64,000 bases of DNA, taken from contig CALRPI020000017.1 in assembly GCA_943370025.1 (NCBI GenBank), positions 13,273 to 77,272 of the forward strand, in the 5' to 3' direction. Shown here one piece after another: positions 34,629 to 43,723 of this stretch (positions within the stretch are counted from its first letter, which is position 1; every line of letters begins with the position of its first letter). This DNA comes from JAAUUE01 sp943370025. GTDB lineage: Bacteria; Cyanobacteriota; Cyanobacteriia; Cyanobacteriales; JAAUUE01. The notes beneath the pieces are model-generated. The model was not told the DNA's origin. It made no database searches and saw only the letters and a list, made by a program, of their open reading frames with translations. The position numbers and the translations under genes are program-made.

Positions 34629-35034
34629 ATTGTTGCAACAACTCCTGAATAGATAACACAGGTACAGATGAGTTCAAAAAACCTTGAGCATCACGGGTCA
34701 CAATTACTTCTAATTCTTGAGCAACTGCACCAAATATCTGAACAGCATCTTCAAAATCAACCAAACCGGAGTCAAAGGCTGATTCCAGAACGTCTCGATC
34801 GACTGGACAAATCTCCATAGCAGTTAGTGTCTCTGAAACGGCTTGTCGTGCTTGTTCGACACTACGGGTTTGTCTGCGAGAAATATAGAAAATATCCGTT
34901 AGCGTTGTCGCCGTAACATACCCGACAACCTCCCCGCTGTCGATTGCTTGGAACAACAGTTCTGCATCCTGAAAAAATGGATCTCGCTGCAAGAGAAAAT
35001 CCAAAACAACATTGGTATCAATTAAAACTCTCAC
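34606..35034 (-). CDS. PIN-domain ribonuclease toxin (VapC-like)
   Basis: 142 aa. The PIN fold starts MRVLIDTNVVLDFLLQRDPF, the first Asp of the metal site. TTLTDIFYISRRQ follows in the middle, and SGLVDFEDAVQIFGAVAQ and VTRDAQGF supply the later acidic residues. All expected catalytic Asp/Glu appear present. It would cleave RNA when freed from its antitoxin, the 76-aa protein encoded just upstream with a 4-base overlap. Its 3' end overlaps the truncated DUF3368 frame by about 23 bases. Confidence 0.9.
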   Translation of the reverse strand: MRVLIDTNVVLDFLLQRDPFFQDAELLFQAIDSGEVVGYVTATTLTDIFYISRRQTRSVEQARQAVSETLTAMEICPVDRDVLESAFDSGLVDFEDAVQIFGAVAQELEVIVTRDAQGFLNSSVPVLSIQELLQQFRQQNSG

Positions 35035-35261
35035 TGAAGATACCTCTCCACACGCCGCTCTTCTAGCATTGCTGCCACTTCTTGATCTGTTGGTGCAGGC
35101 TGTTCTGTTTTTAACAACCCCCTCATCCGTTGAATTGCCCCAGAGCGGTCAGACTGGGTAATTGTCTTCTCTTGCAAAGATTCAACAATCATGGCGATCA
35201 GCACAAGGCGATCGCTGGGTGATAACTTGAAGACTTGCGCTTTCAGTTCTTGAGATAGCAT
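35031..35261 (-). CDS. Antitoxin partner of the PIN toxin
   Basis: 76 aa. The N-terminal half (MLSQELKAQVFKLSPSDRLV) matches small addiction-module proteins in which LSPSDRLxLI leads to a helix (MIVESLQ). The C-terminal half is polar and likely disordered until bound (PAPTDQEVAAMLEERRVERYL). The 4-base overlap with the PIN gene implies coupled translation. Confidence 0.8.
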   Translation of the reverse strand: MLSQELKAQVFKLSPSDRLVLIAMIVESLQEKTITQSDRSGAIQRMRGLLKTEQPAPTDQEVAAMLEERRVERYLQ

Positions 35262-35494
35262 AGATAGTTCCTACACTCGAAGGGGAATAGTCTTTAATAG
35301 GAGCGATACTGCCTTTTATAACTAGAGAAAGTATTATACGGAAAAATTCAGCCTAATGTCTCATTTTGGGGTGATTAGACGGAGATGCAATATTCGCTGG
35401 TGGCGAGGCGATCGCTAATACATTTACCAATGCTCCAGCATAGTTCGATCGATTCTTGGTTGGGGGGAGCGATCGCTTTTTGCTGGGCGATCGA

Positions 35495-36016
35495 TCACCC
35501 CTTGAGAATCGCAGGTTTATCTATGCTAGTTTCTTGAACCACTTTGTTACCCCAGTCAATTTGCTTTCTCTGGATACCCTTGCGGGTGTGGGGTCTCATC
35601 TCGCCAATCGCAGCCAGAGCCTGCTCTTCGTTCTGGCCATACCACCGCAACAGAGCATATGCCACCATTCCGGTTCGATGGATGCCCGCCGAGCAATGGA
35701 TCAGCATCGATCGACCAGCTTCGAGGCGATCGGCAAGTGCAGGTAGAGCCAGTACGAGAGCATCGGATGCCTCACCTTGCGGTGGTTGACCGTTCTCAAT
35801 CGGTAGCCAAAACCACTCAATCCCAACGTTCTCGACCAAATTGCCGATGGACTCCGCACCCTCTCTCGAAGACAGGAGAGTAACCACACAGTCACAGCCG
35901 AACTCCTTGAGCTTTGAGGCAGTCTTGCTTCCGGGACGGTGCCATAGCGTCAACTGCCCGTTGCCGAGCGATACCCAAGTACAGTCGATAGTTTTGCTGT
36001 GCATCTGCTTAACCAT
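35495..36016 (-). CDS. Dual-specificity / tyrosine protein phosphatase
   Basis: 173 aa; a second ATG four codons in (36004) is equally possible. The P-loop HCSAGIHRTGM (C-x5-R) is preceded by a long helix (DALVLALPALADRLEAGRSM) and an acidic general-acid loop is likely near ENGQPPQGE. The fold resembles CDKN3/KAP-type phosphatases. Target proteins are unknown. A single gene next to the toxin cluster, not overlapping it. Confidence 0.87.
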   Translation of the reverse strand: MVKQMHSKTIDCTWVSLGNGQLTLWHRPGSKTASKLKEFGCDCVVTLLSSREGAESIGNLVENVGIEWFWLPIENGQPPQGEASDALVLALPALADRLEAGRSMLIHCSAGIHRTGMVAYALLRWYGQNEEQALAAIGEMRPHTRKGIQRKQIDWGNKVVQETSIDKPAILKG

Positions 36017-36083
36017 CTGGTGTTACATCTGAATAGGGAAGGGTCGATCGCCCTTCTCGACCCGATCCGGCAGTTTGATTGAT

Positions 36084-36890
36084 TTAACTTCGAGTTTCCC
36101 CTGGCAAGACAATTGCCTTAGAACGAGAGAGTATCGACCTATCTTCAGTTTCGATTGGTGAGGTAAAAGGTCCAATCTTTTGTTCTAAGAATAAGAACCA
36201 CTTTCTACCTAAATTATCGATGAAGTGTACAAGTTGATCGCTCGCACGATCACTATAGGATGGGTTCCAAATCAGTTTAGGCTCGTCTGATCCAGATATT
36301 TCCACATAGCGATTTATTGTCATATATAAAAAGCAGTCGATTGAGGAGTATGAATGGATAAGCGCATCACAAGCCAGCGCATGAACCAAATCTGGCGCTA
36401 TGCTAGTAAAACCATCATTAACAAAAATTAGTGTTCCATGGGGCTTATTAAGCTTAAAGAATTCTTTTGTCTCTCGAATTTGACGATTTGCCGTCTTCAA
36501 TATCCGAAGAATAGCTGGTCTTGCTAAGCGGACAAATTCTATTTGGAACCACATCGGATATCTACCATCTCCTCCCAAAAGTGACGGTCTCCATTCTGGT
36601 TCCTCTTTCACCAAGCGTTTAAATAATTTTTCTAGTCCGCTATTTGCAGCTTCAGTCTGAAGGAACTCTGTCTTGATTTCTTTTAACTCTAATACCGTAC
36701 TCACTTCTTCAAATAAATAGTCAGCGTTATTAAAGTCAGGAGATTTTGAAAGAATATCCGCAATGCGCTTGCCCCCAACAGTAGTGACAAATTCAGTCCA
36801 TGTCTCTTCAACGAGTAACTTATCATGCGAACCTACATCCCAAAAACCTGGTATCTCAGCCATATCCATCCCCATAGAAGTAAAATTCAC
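36084..36890 (-). CDS. Hypothetical protein, possible PD-(D/E)XK-like site
   Basis: 268 aa; the exact start is unclear among ATGs within the first ten codons. I do not recognise the family. NNADYLFEEVSTVLELKEIK (about 54-73) has the D...(V)LELK spacing seen in PD-(D/E)XK nucleases and related orphan proteins. Near the middle is GTLIFVNDGFTSIAPDLVHA. The protein is soluble. Lower GC than its neighbours and a place beside toxin genes suggest an accessory gene. A nuclease role is inference only. Confidence 0.6.
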   Translation of the reverse strand: MNFTSMGMDMAEIPGFWDVGSHDKLLVEETWTEFVTTVGGKRIADILSKSPDFNNADYLFEEVSTVLELKEIKTEFLQTEAANSGLEKLFKRLVKEEPEWRPSLLGGDGRYPMWFQIEFVRLARPAILRILKTANRQIRETKEFFKLNKPHGTLIFVNDGFTSIAPDLVHALACDALIHSYSSIDCFLYMTINRYVEISGSDEPKLIWNPSYSDRASDQLVHFIDNLGRKWFLFLEQKIGPFTSPIETEDRSILSRSKAIVLPGETRS

Positions 36891-37176
36891 TACACATTGT
36901 TCAAGCTTCCAAACTATGTACTAGACAGAATTTCTCTGCCTAATCTGAGTGTAAATTATTCGGGCTTAATATTATATTTTTTTCTACATAATCTATACAA
37001 GACATTATACGAAAAAGTTCGGACTAATGTCTCATTTTTGGTTGATTTGACTAATTGTTTTTGACTAATTACCTATTTGGTGTGTTAGCCCGATAACCTT
37101 AGGTATTATTTAACTCGAATTCATGTTTATTTAGGAGTTTTTTGTCCCTATCTGAAGTACTCAAAATGTCTTTTTT

Positions 37177-38628
37177 CTAATCACTATTCCTTTGCATTCG
37201 CTGATCGTGTAACTTCAGGAGAATTTCTGCATGAACTTCTTTGGTGATGGGATAGAAATAGGCGAGGATGACTCCACCGATCAGTGCCACCGTGGGCAGA
37301 GGTCCGATCGCAATCCGAATCGCTAACAAAGCAGAAGCTGGCTGCACGGGGGTAGGTTGCCCCGAAACTTTCTCCACAAAACCCGACCACTGGAGAGCCT
37401 GCCCCACCAAAAATAGCCCCAGAGCTAAACCCACTTTTTGCAACAACACCATAAATCCATAGAAAATTCCCTCTCGCCGTTTGCCCGTTTGGAGTTCATC
37501 TAGCTCAATCACATCCGGCATCATCGACCAAGGAATCAGATAAGCCACCGATACCCCAAACCCAGCAATCACCGCCAAGAAATACATCCACCCCAACTGC
37601 CCCGGCTGAATAAAAAATAAACCCGCTTGAGCAATAATCCACAACCCCATGCCCATGTAGTAGACAGCTTTCTTGCCGACCTTTTCACTAATTCGGCTCC
37701 AGACAAACAACATTCCTAAGGCTGTACCTTGGACTGCCAGAGCCACCAGGGGAGATTCTGCCTCTTTTCTGCCCATCCAGTTGACCACAAAGTAGGGAAT
37801 AATCGAAGCCGTCACCTGCACTCCTAGCCAAGAACAGAGGTAAATCCCAATCACGTAGAGAAATGGCTTGTTACTAAAAACAATTTTTAGTTGTTCGGGA
37901 ATGGGGGTAATTTCCTCTATTTCTGTTGCTTGCCGCCGTGCCTCGGTAATTGTCACCCGGTCTTTGGTTCCCCAAATGCACCAGTAGAGGGGTAGAACAG
38001 AGAAAACCGTGCAAACTCCAGCTAAAACTAGGTATTGGTTTGCGGAATTGGTCTTGACGAGGGAGAAAATTCCTAGGGCTAAGAGCAGGGAGAAGATACT
38101 GCCGCCGATCGAGAAGGCAAACCGAAAACTATTTAAGCTAGTGCGTTCGTTGTAATCTTGGGTCAGTTCTGGAGTCAGCGCAGTGTAGGGCAAATTGACG
38201 ATCGTATAGAAAGATTGAGAGATAATCGCAATGATTACGTAATACCAAAATAGTCCCCACTGGTTGGTGGCTGGGTCATCGCTAAATTTAGGAATGATCC
38301 ACTGTAAAAAGAAAAATACTCCAAAGGGAATTGCCCCCCAAAACATCCACGGATGCCGTCTGCCCCATTTCGATTTGGTGCGATCGCTCAACACCCCAAC
38401 TAAGGGATCATTAACCGCATCCCATACTTTGCCAATTAATAAAATTACGCTAGCTAAACCCACATTTAGCCCAACTACATTAGTAAAAAAAAACATTAAG
38501 TAAAATACTAAAATATTGGCAGTAATTGCGGGTCCCAAATCCCCTGCACCATAAGCTAATTTAGTCCCAAAGCTAAGTTTTTCTGATGCTGCTGTTGACT
38601 CTTTTTCTAGTTCTGGACTATCTGTCAT
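37177..38628 (-). CDS. GPH-family sugar:cation symporter (MFS)
   Basis: 483 aa with about twelve membrane helices. Family marks: KLAYGAGDLGPAITANILVFYLMFFFTNVVG at the start (seen as FGTKLAYGAGDLG), GKVWDAVNDPLVGVLSDRTKSKWGRRHPW, and later DVIELDELQTGKRREGIFYG. The glycoside-pentoside-hexuronide group takes up melibiose, xylosides and the like with Na+ or H+. The substrate here is unknown. A single gene; a hairpin (38652-38700) lies upstream. Confidence 0.92.
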   Translation of the reverse strand: MTDSPELEKESTAASEKLSFGTKLAYGAGDLGPAITANILVFYLMFFFTNVVGLNVGLASVILLIGKVWDAVNDPLVGVLSDRTKSKWGRRHPWMFWGAIPFGVFFFLQWIIPKFSDDPATNQWGLFWYYVIIAIISQSFYTIVNLPYTALTPELTQDYNERTSLNSFRFAFSIGGSIFSLLLALGIFSLVKTNSANQYLVLAGVCTVFSVLPLYWCIWGTKDRVTITEARRQATEIEEITPIPEQLKIVFSNKPFLYVIGIYLCSWLGVQVTASIIPYFVVNWMGRKEAESPLVALAVQGTALGMLFVWSRISEKVGKKAVYYMGMGLWIIAQAGLFFIQPGQLGWMYFLAVIAGFGVSVAYLIPWSMMPDVIELDELQTGKRREGIFYGFMVLLQKVGLALGLFLVGQALQWSGFVEKVSGQPTPVQPASALLAIRIAIGPLPTVALIGGVILAYFYPITKEVHAEILLKLHDQRMQRNSD

Positions 38629-38651
38629 TTTCTTAATAATTTGTTATACAA

Positions 38652-38700
38652 TATAGCGATCCTAAATGGTTTCCCTCGCCGAAGGCGAGGGAAACCATTT
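38652..38700. repeat. Family E-related hairpin (perfect 17-bp stem)
   Basis: TATAGCGATCCTAAATGG opens as in family E. AAATGGTTTCCCTCGCC (38664-38680) pairs fully with 38684-38700, loop GAA. The usual right end (GGATnGCTATA) is missing, so it is a one-ended copy. It lies in the promoter space between divergent genes. Confidence 0.65.
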
Positions 38701-38761
38701 ATTAGAAGTAATATGACTTCTTTGTTTCTAAATTCATTGTGCGCTTATCTGCCCTCATTTT

Positions 38762-39280
38762 ATGCCAGAAATTTTTGTCTCATGGTCTGAGTATCATCAA
38801 CTGATTGAAAAGTTAGCCGTGCAGGTGCATCACTCCGGCTGGGAATTTGACCAGATCATTTGTCTCTCCCGTGGGGGGTTGAGAATTGGGGATGTGTTCT
38901 CTCGTCTGTATCGCAAGCCCTTGGGGGTTTTGGCGGCTTCTTCCTACGGTGGGGATGGCGATCGCGTCCGGGGCAAACTCACCTTTGCTCGCCACGTCAC
39001 CACCACGGCAGCTCAGATGGGCAGTCATATTTTGTTGGTCGATGACCTCCTCGATTCAGGAGTCACCCTCAAGGAAACCGTCCCTTGGCTAAAGGAAAAT
39101 TACTCAGAACAAATTGTCGAGATTCGCACCGCAGTCCTCTGGCACAAGTCTCATTCTGTGGTCACTCCAGATTATTGTGTGGAGTTTCTAGTAGATAATC
39201 CTTGGGTACATCAACCCTTCGAGCGCTACGAACTCATGACGATCGAAGATTTAGCTGCTAGTTATCAGCCTCTCCAGTAG
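38762..39280 (+). CDS. Phosphoribosyltransferase (xanthine-guanine type)
   Basis: 172 aa. The PRTase motif SHILLVDDLLDSGVTLKETV is near residues 91-109; the start MPEIFVSWSEYHQLIEKLA and FDQIICLSRGGLRIGDVFSR give the family fold. A purine PRTase (hypoxanthine/xanthine-guanine) is the best guess, with substrate not certain. A single gene. Confidence 0.87.
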   Translation: MPEIFVSWSEYHQLIEKLAVQVHHSGWEFDQIICLSRGGLRIGDVFSRLYRKPLGVLAASSYGGDGDRVRGKLTFARHVTTTAAQMGSHILLVDDLLDSGVTLKETVPWLKENYSEQIVEIRTAVLWHKSHSVVTPDYCVEFLVDNPWVHQPFERYELMTIEDLAASYQPLQ

Positions 39281-39377
39281 GGTGGCGGTTAGAGTGGCGT
39301 TTGAAACCGCAACTACAAGAACAAAGTCCGCCGTCGCGGACTAAGATAATACCAACTTTAATCGCAATTGTTATGCC

Positions 39378-39962
39378 TCAAACATAGTGGCTGCGACGGA
39401 TCTTGGTTACTTGATCGGCGATATCTAAAATTGCTTGGGGCATGGCGGCTCCAGTGAAAATGATATCGATGCTATTGGGGCGATCGCGCAGAAAACCCAA
39501 CACCTCAGCTTCCGGGATAAATTCTAGCTTCATGGCTAGGCTCAACTCATCCAGAATCACTAAGGAATAGCCCCCTTGCAGGGCGAGTTGTTGGGTGTGC
39601 TGCCATAGTTCTTGGATGGCACTAATCTCTTGGGCTTCGGCATTAGTTTGGGTAATTTGTTCTAGGTTGCGTTGCAGGTCGCACCGGAGCCAATCAAGGT
39701 TTTCCCCTAGGGTGGTGGGGTGTTGACAGCCTTGATTGATACCGCCCTTGAGGAACTGGACTACCAGCACCTTGGTTCCCTGCTGGGCAATACACAAGGC
39801 TTGGGCAAGGACATTGGTGAAAAATTTCCGCTCAGGCTGAGGGTCTTGGACAGAACTGCTGTTGGTGAAAACTTGCACCATCCCGGCGATCGATGAGGCT
39901 GGGTAATGGGCTGAGGTGTTTTCACTCGTATTGTTACTGGGAGTTTCGAGTTGGACGATCAT
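39378..39962 (-). CDS. CobO/BtuR-like P-loop protein with degenerate Walker A
   Basis: 194 aa from the ATG at 39962 (MIVQLETPSNN); an upstream start at 40088 would add a Pro-rich, unlikely leader. The order of motifs follows ATP:corrinoid adenosyltransferase: LVVQFLKGGINQG, then YSLVILDELSLAMKLEFIPE, and RPNSIDIIFTGAAMPQAILD-type ending. However, the GDGKGKTTAA loop is replaced by TNSSSVQDPQPERKFF. ATP binding in the normal way is therefore doubtful. It may be a cyanobacterial paralogue with a changed role. Confidence 0.75.
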   Translation of the reverse strand: MIVQLETPSNNTSENTSAHYPASSIAGMVQVFTNSSSVQDPQPERKFFTNVLAQALCIAQQGTKVLVVQFLKGGINQGCQHPTTLGENLDWLRCDLQRNLEQITQTNAEAQEISAIQELWQHTQQLALQGGYSLVILDELSLAMKLEFIPEAEVLGFLRDRPNSIDIIFTGAAMPQAILDIADQVTKIRRSHYV

Positions 39963-40156
39963 AGTTGGGGAAGGGAGGAGGTAAAGGGAGGTAAGGGAAG
40001 GTACAGGAGTTAAAGAAGGTTGGGGAGGATTTAGTGTAGGTAATTGATTTATTCCCTTATAGAACACTAAATATAGGTTGACCGTCAATACAAAGAGTTA
40101 GGAAATTCTGCTAGTTACCCCTTGATTTTTCTATGGAACATGACTGACGTATTTGC

Positions 40157-40191
40157 AAGATTTAGCGGGCGCTGTGCGCCCGCTAAATCTT
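40157..40191. repeat. Perfect 16-bp hairpin after the prolyl oligopeptidase gene
   Basis: AAGATTTAGCGGGCGC (40157-40172) pairs with 40176-40191 (loop TGT) just past the stop of the minus-strand peptidase gene. T-runs lie on the plus side only, so it may stabilise or end the transcript without being a classic terminator. Confidence 0.6.
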
Positions 40192-40195
40192 TTAT

Positions 40196-42244
40196 TTATT
40201 TCTCGATCGCTAAAACCTTGGTCAAAAAACCCCACTCATCGGCAATTTCGGCAATCATCTTACTAATGGGCTTTCCGGCTCCATGACCAGCTTTGGTTTC
40301 GATCCTGATCAGCACGGGATTCTCTCCCTGGTGAGCAGCTTGGAGGGCGGCGGCGAACTTGAAGCTATGGCTGGGGACAACGCGATCGTCATGGTCGGCA
40401 GTGGTAATCATCGTTGCCGGATAGGATGTGCCAGGTTTTAGATTATGCAAAGGCGAATAGGCATAGATCGCCGCAAACTCTTCAGTATCTTCGGGAGAGC
40501 CGTATTCTGAACACCATGCCCAGCCGATCGTGAATTTATGGAACCGGAGCATATCCATCACCCCCACGGCAGGTAAGGTAGCAGCAAATAGATCTGGGCG
40601 CTGGGTCATGCAAGCCCCCACCAATAAGCCCCCATTACTGGCACCGCTAATGGCAAGTTTTTGACCAGAAGTATATTGATGACTAATCAGCCACTCGGCA
40701 GCAGCAATAAAATCATCAAAGACATTTTGCTTATTTAACTTCATCCCCGCTTCATGCCACTCTTCCCCGTACTCGCCACCACCCCGGAGATTAGCGATCG
40801 CGTACACTCCCCCCATCTCCATCCACACCAAATTACTTACTGAAAAGTAGGGGCTGAGGGATACATTAAATCCGCCATAGGCATAGAGCAAAGTGGGATT
40901 ATTCCCATCTAGAACCAAGCCTTTTTTATGAGTAATAAACATCGGAATTTTAGTTCCATCTTTGCTGGGATAAAATACCTGTTTAATTTCGTATAGTTCT
41001 GGCTGAAAATCTACTTGGGAACGGCGATAAAGCGTACTAGTTCCTGTCAGCATATCGTAGTGATAGATAGTATTCGGGGTGGTGAAACTAGTAAAGGTAT
41101 AAAAAGTTTCCGTGTCCTGTTGTTTGCCGCCAAATCCCCCGGCAGAACCAATGCTGGGCAGATCAACTTCCCGAATTAAGCTGCCATCAAGGTTAAATAT
41201 CTTAATCACGGTGTGGGCATCTTGGAGATAGTTGACCACAAATTGATTATTTAAGATGCCTACAGATTCTAGGGTTTCTGCTGTCTCGGGAATAATTTCT
41301 GACCAACTTTCTGGCTGGGTGATATCAATAGCCACAACCCTACCCCTAGGAGTATCGAGGTCTGTGGTAAACCAAAATCTTGAACCTTGGTTACCAATAA
41401 AGTTATAACTAGCATCAAAGTCCTTAACTAATTCCACTACAGGACTACCAACTTTGGTTAAGTCTTGGTAGAAAACTAAATTCTTAGAATCCGTCCCTTT
41501 CCAAACACTAATGATCAGATAATTACCATCTTCGGTGACTCCCGCCGAGAAACCCCATTCCTTTTGGTCTGGTCGATCGTACACCAGCCGGTCTTGACTT
41601 TGAGGTGTGCCGACTTGGTGATAATAAAGCTTTTGGTAGTAGTTCACCTCCGCAAGAGCATCACCTTGGGGGGCATCATAGCAACTGTAGTAAAAACCTA
41701 AGCTATCCTTTGTCCAAGAGGCTCCCGAAAATTTCACCCATTGGAGGCGATCGGGCAGATCCACCCCAGATTCAATATCCCGCACTTTCCACTCCACCCA
41801 ATCAGACCCAGCTTGGGAAAGTCCATAAGCCATCAGTCTGCCGTCGTCACTAATGGAAATTCCGCCTAGGGCGATCGTGCCATCCTCTGAAAGTTTGTTG
41901 GGATCCAGCAAGACCTTAGGATCATCCTGTAGGGATTTTAGGGTGTAGAGAATGCTCTGGTTTTGTAAGCCATCATTTTTGAAATAGAAATAGCGATTGC
42001 CCTCCCGGAAAGGGGCACTATAGCGTTCATAGTTCCATAGTTGCGTCAGGCGTTCTTTGATTTTCTCTCGGTGAGGAATTTGGTCTAGATAGCGGTTGGT
42101 AATTTGATTTTGGGCTTCAATCCACTCAGTAGTTTCTGGGGAGTCTAGTTCCTCTAGCCAACGGTAAGGGTCTGAGACAATCGTCCCATGATAATCATCA
42201 ACTTGATCTACTTGTCGAGTTTGGGGATAGGTGGGAGATGACAT
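40196..42244 (-). CDS. Prolyl oligopeptidase family serine peptidase (S9A)
   Basis: 682 aa, standard for POP. The N-terminus (YPQTRQVDQVDDYHGTIVSDPYRWLEELDS) and propeller (70-400) are typical. In the C-terminal alpha/beta-hydrolase domain the nucleophile Ser is in ISGASNGGLLVGA, the Asp in TADHDDRVVPSHSFKF and the His in KAGHGAGKP. It cleaves short peptides after proline. No signal peptide, so it is likely cytoplasmic. It sits downstream of rsmI on the same strand with 28 bp between. Confidence 0.95.
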   Translation of the reverse strand: MSSPTYPQTRQVDQVDDYHGTIVSDPYRWLEELDSPETTEWIEAQNQITNRYLDQIPHREKIKERLTQLWNYERYSAPFREGNRYFYFKNDGLQNQSILYTLKSLQDDPKVLLDPNKLSEDGTIALGGISISDDGRLMAYGLSQAGSDWVEWKVRDIESGVDLPDRLQWVKFSGASWTKDSLGFYYSCYDAPQGDALAEVNYYQKLYYHQVGTPQSQDRLVYDRPDQKEWGFSAGVTEDGNYLIISVWKGTDSKNLVFYQDLTKVGSPVVELVKDFDASYNFIGNQGSRFWFTTDLDTPRGRVVAIDITQPESWSEIIPETAETLESVGILNNQFVVNYLQDAHTVIKIFNLDGSLIREVDLPSIGSAGGFGGKQQDTETFYTFTSFTTPNTIYHYDMLTGTSTLYRRSQVDFQPELYEIKQVFYPSKDGTKIPMFITHKKGLVLDGNNPTLLYAYGGFNVSLSPYFSVSNLVWMEMGGVYAIANLRGGGEYGEEWHEAGMKLNKQNVFDDFIAAAEWLISHQYTSGQKLAISGASNGGLLVGACMTQRPDLFAATLPAVGVMDMLRFHKFTIGWAWCSEYGSPEDTEEFAAIYAYSPLHNLKPGTSYPATMITTADHDDRVVPSHSFKFAAALQAAHQGENPVLIRIETKAGHGAGKPISKMIAEIADEWGFLTKVLAIEK

Positions 42245-42272
42245 GGATAAAAATAATTTGGGGTAAATAGGT

Positions 42273-43256
42273 TTATTCTGATTCTAAGTTAATTTTTAGA
42301 TCAACCTCCAAATCAATCTCTAGAGCCATTTGATATATTTGTTGCCGGGGCAGGGAGGTTAGTTTGGCGAGGTGGCGGCTGGCTTGCGATCGAGACATCC
42401 CTTTGATCAGCAAATCCCTCAATTCATCCCTAATTACTTGGGGAGATAGGTTCACTTCTGGGGATTGAAACCCGCCCAGAACAAGAGTATATTCGCCTTT
42501 GGGTTCCCTTGTCCGATAAACTTCTTGGGCTGTGGCTAGATTCCCCCGCCAAAATTCTTCGTGGAGCTTAGTTAATTCCCTAGCTAAAACTACAGGACGT
42601 TCGGCCCCTAGGATTTCCGCCAAGTCTTGCAAGGTTTGTCGGAGGCGGTGGGGAGATTCATAAATCACGATCGTCCGAGTTTCCCCTGCCAAGGCACTCA
42701 ATCTAGTCGCCCGTTCCTGCCCTTTGACGGGCAAAAATCCTTCAAAGACAAAGCGATCGGTAGGCAACCCCGCCGCGCTCAAAGCCGTCACCACTGCACT
42801 ACAACCCGGAATCGGCACCACCGGAATCTGCACCTCAACACAAGCCACAATCAACTCATAGCCGGGGTCAGAAATTCCCGGCATCCCGGCATCGGTGACA
42901 AGGGCGATCGATTCCCCCTGCTGGAGTTTGGCGACCATTTCCCCCACCCGTTGCTGATGGTTATGTTCGTGGTAGCTAATTTGGGGGGTTTTTACCTGAA
43001 AATGCTGCAATAATCTCCCCGTGTGGCGGGTATCTTCGGCGGCAATGCGATCGACTGTCTGCAATATTTTCACCGCCCGAAATGTCATGTCATCAAGATT
43101 ACCAATGGGTGTGGCAACCACGTAGAGGGTTCCTGCCTGGGCGCTTTGGTTAGATATTTGGGGAAATAATGAATGATCTGCCAAAACTGTGTTTGTTAAG
43201 ACGGGGTAATTAGGATAGATGCCAAGAAGTATCCATGCCTCTAGTCTACCGCACAC
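42273..43256 (-). CDS. rsmI: 16S rRNA (cytidine(1402)-2'-O)-methyltransferase
   Basis: 327 aa from a GTG at 43256. Similarity begins near GTLYVVATPIGNLDDMTFRA, about 40 codons later, so the true start could be further in. Tetrapyrrole-methylase fold: AEDTRHTGRLLQHF, ALVTDAGMPGISDPGYELI, PGCSAVVTALSAAGLPTDRF and EGFLPVKGQER. It 2'-O-methylates C1402 in the ribosomal P-site. The C-terminal HTH-like part (SRSQASRHLAKLTSLPRQQI) is common in the family. Followed by the peptidase gene. Confidence 0.94.
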   Translation of the reverse strand: MCGRLEAWILLGIYPNYPVLTNTVLADHSLFPQISNQSAQAGTLYVVATPIGNLDDMTFRAVKILQTVDRIAAEDTRHTGRLLQHFQVKTPQISYHEHNHQQRVGEMVAKLQQGESIALVTDAGMPGISDPGYELIVACVEVQIPVVPIPGCSAVVTALSAAGLPTDRFVFEGFLPVKGQERATRLSALAGETRTIVIYESPHRLRQTLQDLAEILGAERPVVLARELTKLHEEFWRGNLATAQEVYRTREPKGEYTLVLGGFQSPEVNLSPQVIRDELRDLLIKGMSRSQASRHLAKLTSLPRQQIYQMALEIDLEVDLKINLESE

Positions 43257-43416
43257 CTAGAAAATCCCGTCTATTGGGTTGTATTCTCGATCTGAAACCA
43301 TCAAGAGCGATCGCCTTCTCCACCCCAATAAAAATCGCATCCCTACCCCACTAAAAGCGATCGCCTACTTCGTATTTTGGGATAAACTAAGGTAGAGGAT
43401 AGTTTGAGGAAATTCT

Positions 43417-43719
43417 ATGACAGCAGTGATTGCAGAGCATATTGAAATTACCCCGGGTGTTTGTGGTGGTAAACCACGTATTGCTGGACATCGGATTAGG
43501 GTTCAAGATGTTGTTGTTTGGCATGAACAAATGGGCATGTCTGTGGATGAAATTGTGTCCCGGTATCCATCTATTACTTTAGCGGATGTATACGCAGCAT
43601 TGGCTTATTATCACGATCATTTTGCGGAAATTCGTCAACAAATGCGAGAAAGCGAAGTTTTTGTACAGGAATTACAAGCAAAAATTCCTTCTAAGTTACA
43701 GCAGAAATTAAGAGGATAG
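43417..43719 (+). CDS. DUF433 family antitoxin
   Basis: 100 aa. DUF433 marks: EHIEITPGVCGGKPRIAGHR, IRVQDVVVWHEQMGMSVDEI and YPSITLADVYAALAYYHDH. The fold is a winged-helix of the VapB45 type. It is paired with the DUF5615 gene four bases downstream. The pair is flanked by similar HIP1-rich repeats on both sides. Confidence 0.92.
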   Translation: MTAVIAEHIEITPGVCGGKPRIAGHRIRVQDVVVWHEQMGMSVDEIVSRYPSITLADVYAALAYYHDHFAEIRQQMRESEVFVQELQAKIPSKLQQKLRG

Positions 43720-43723
43720 GGTC

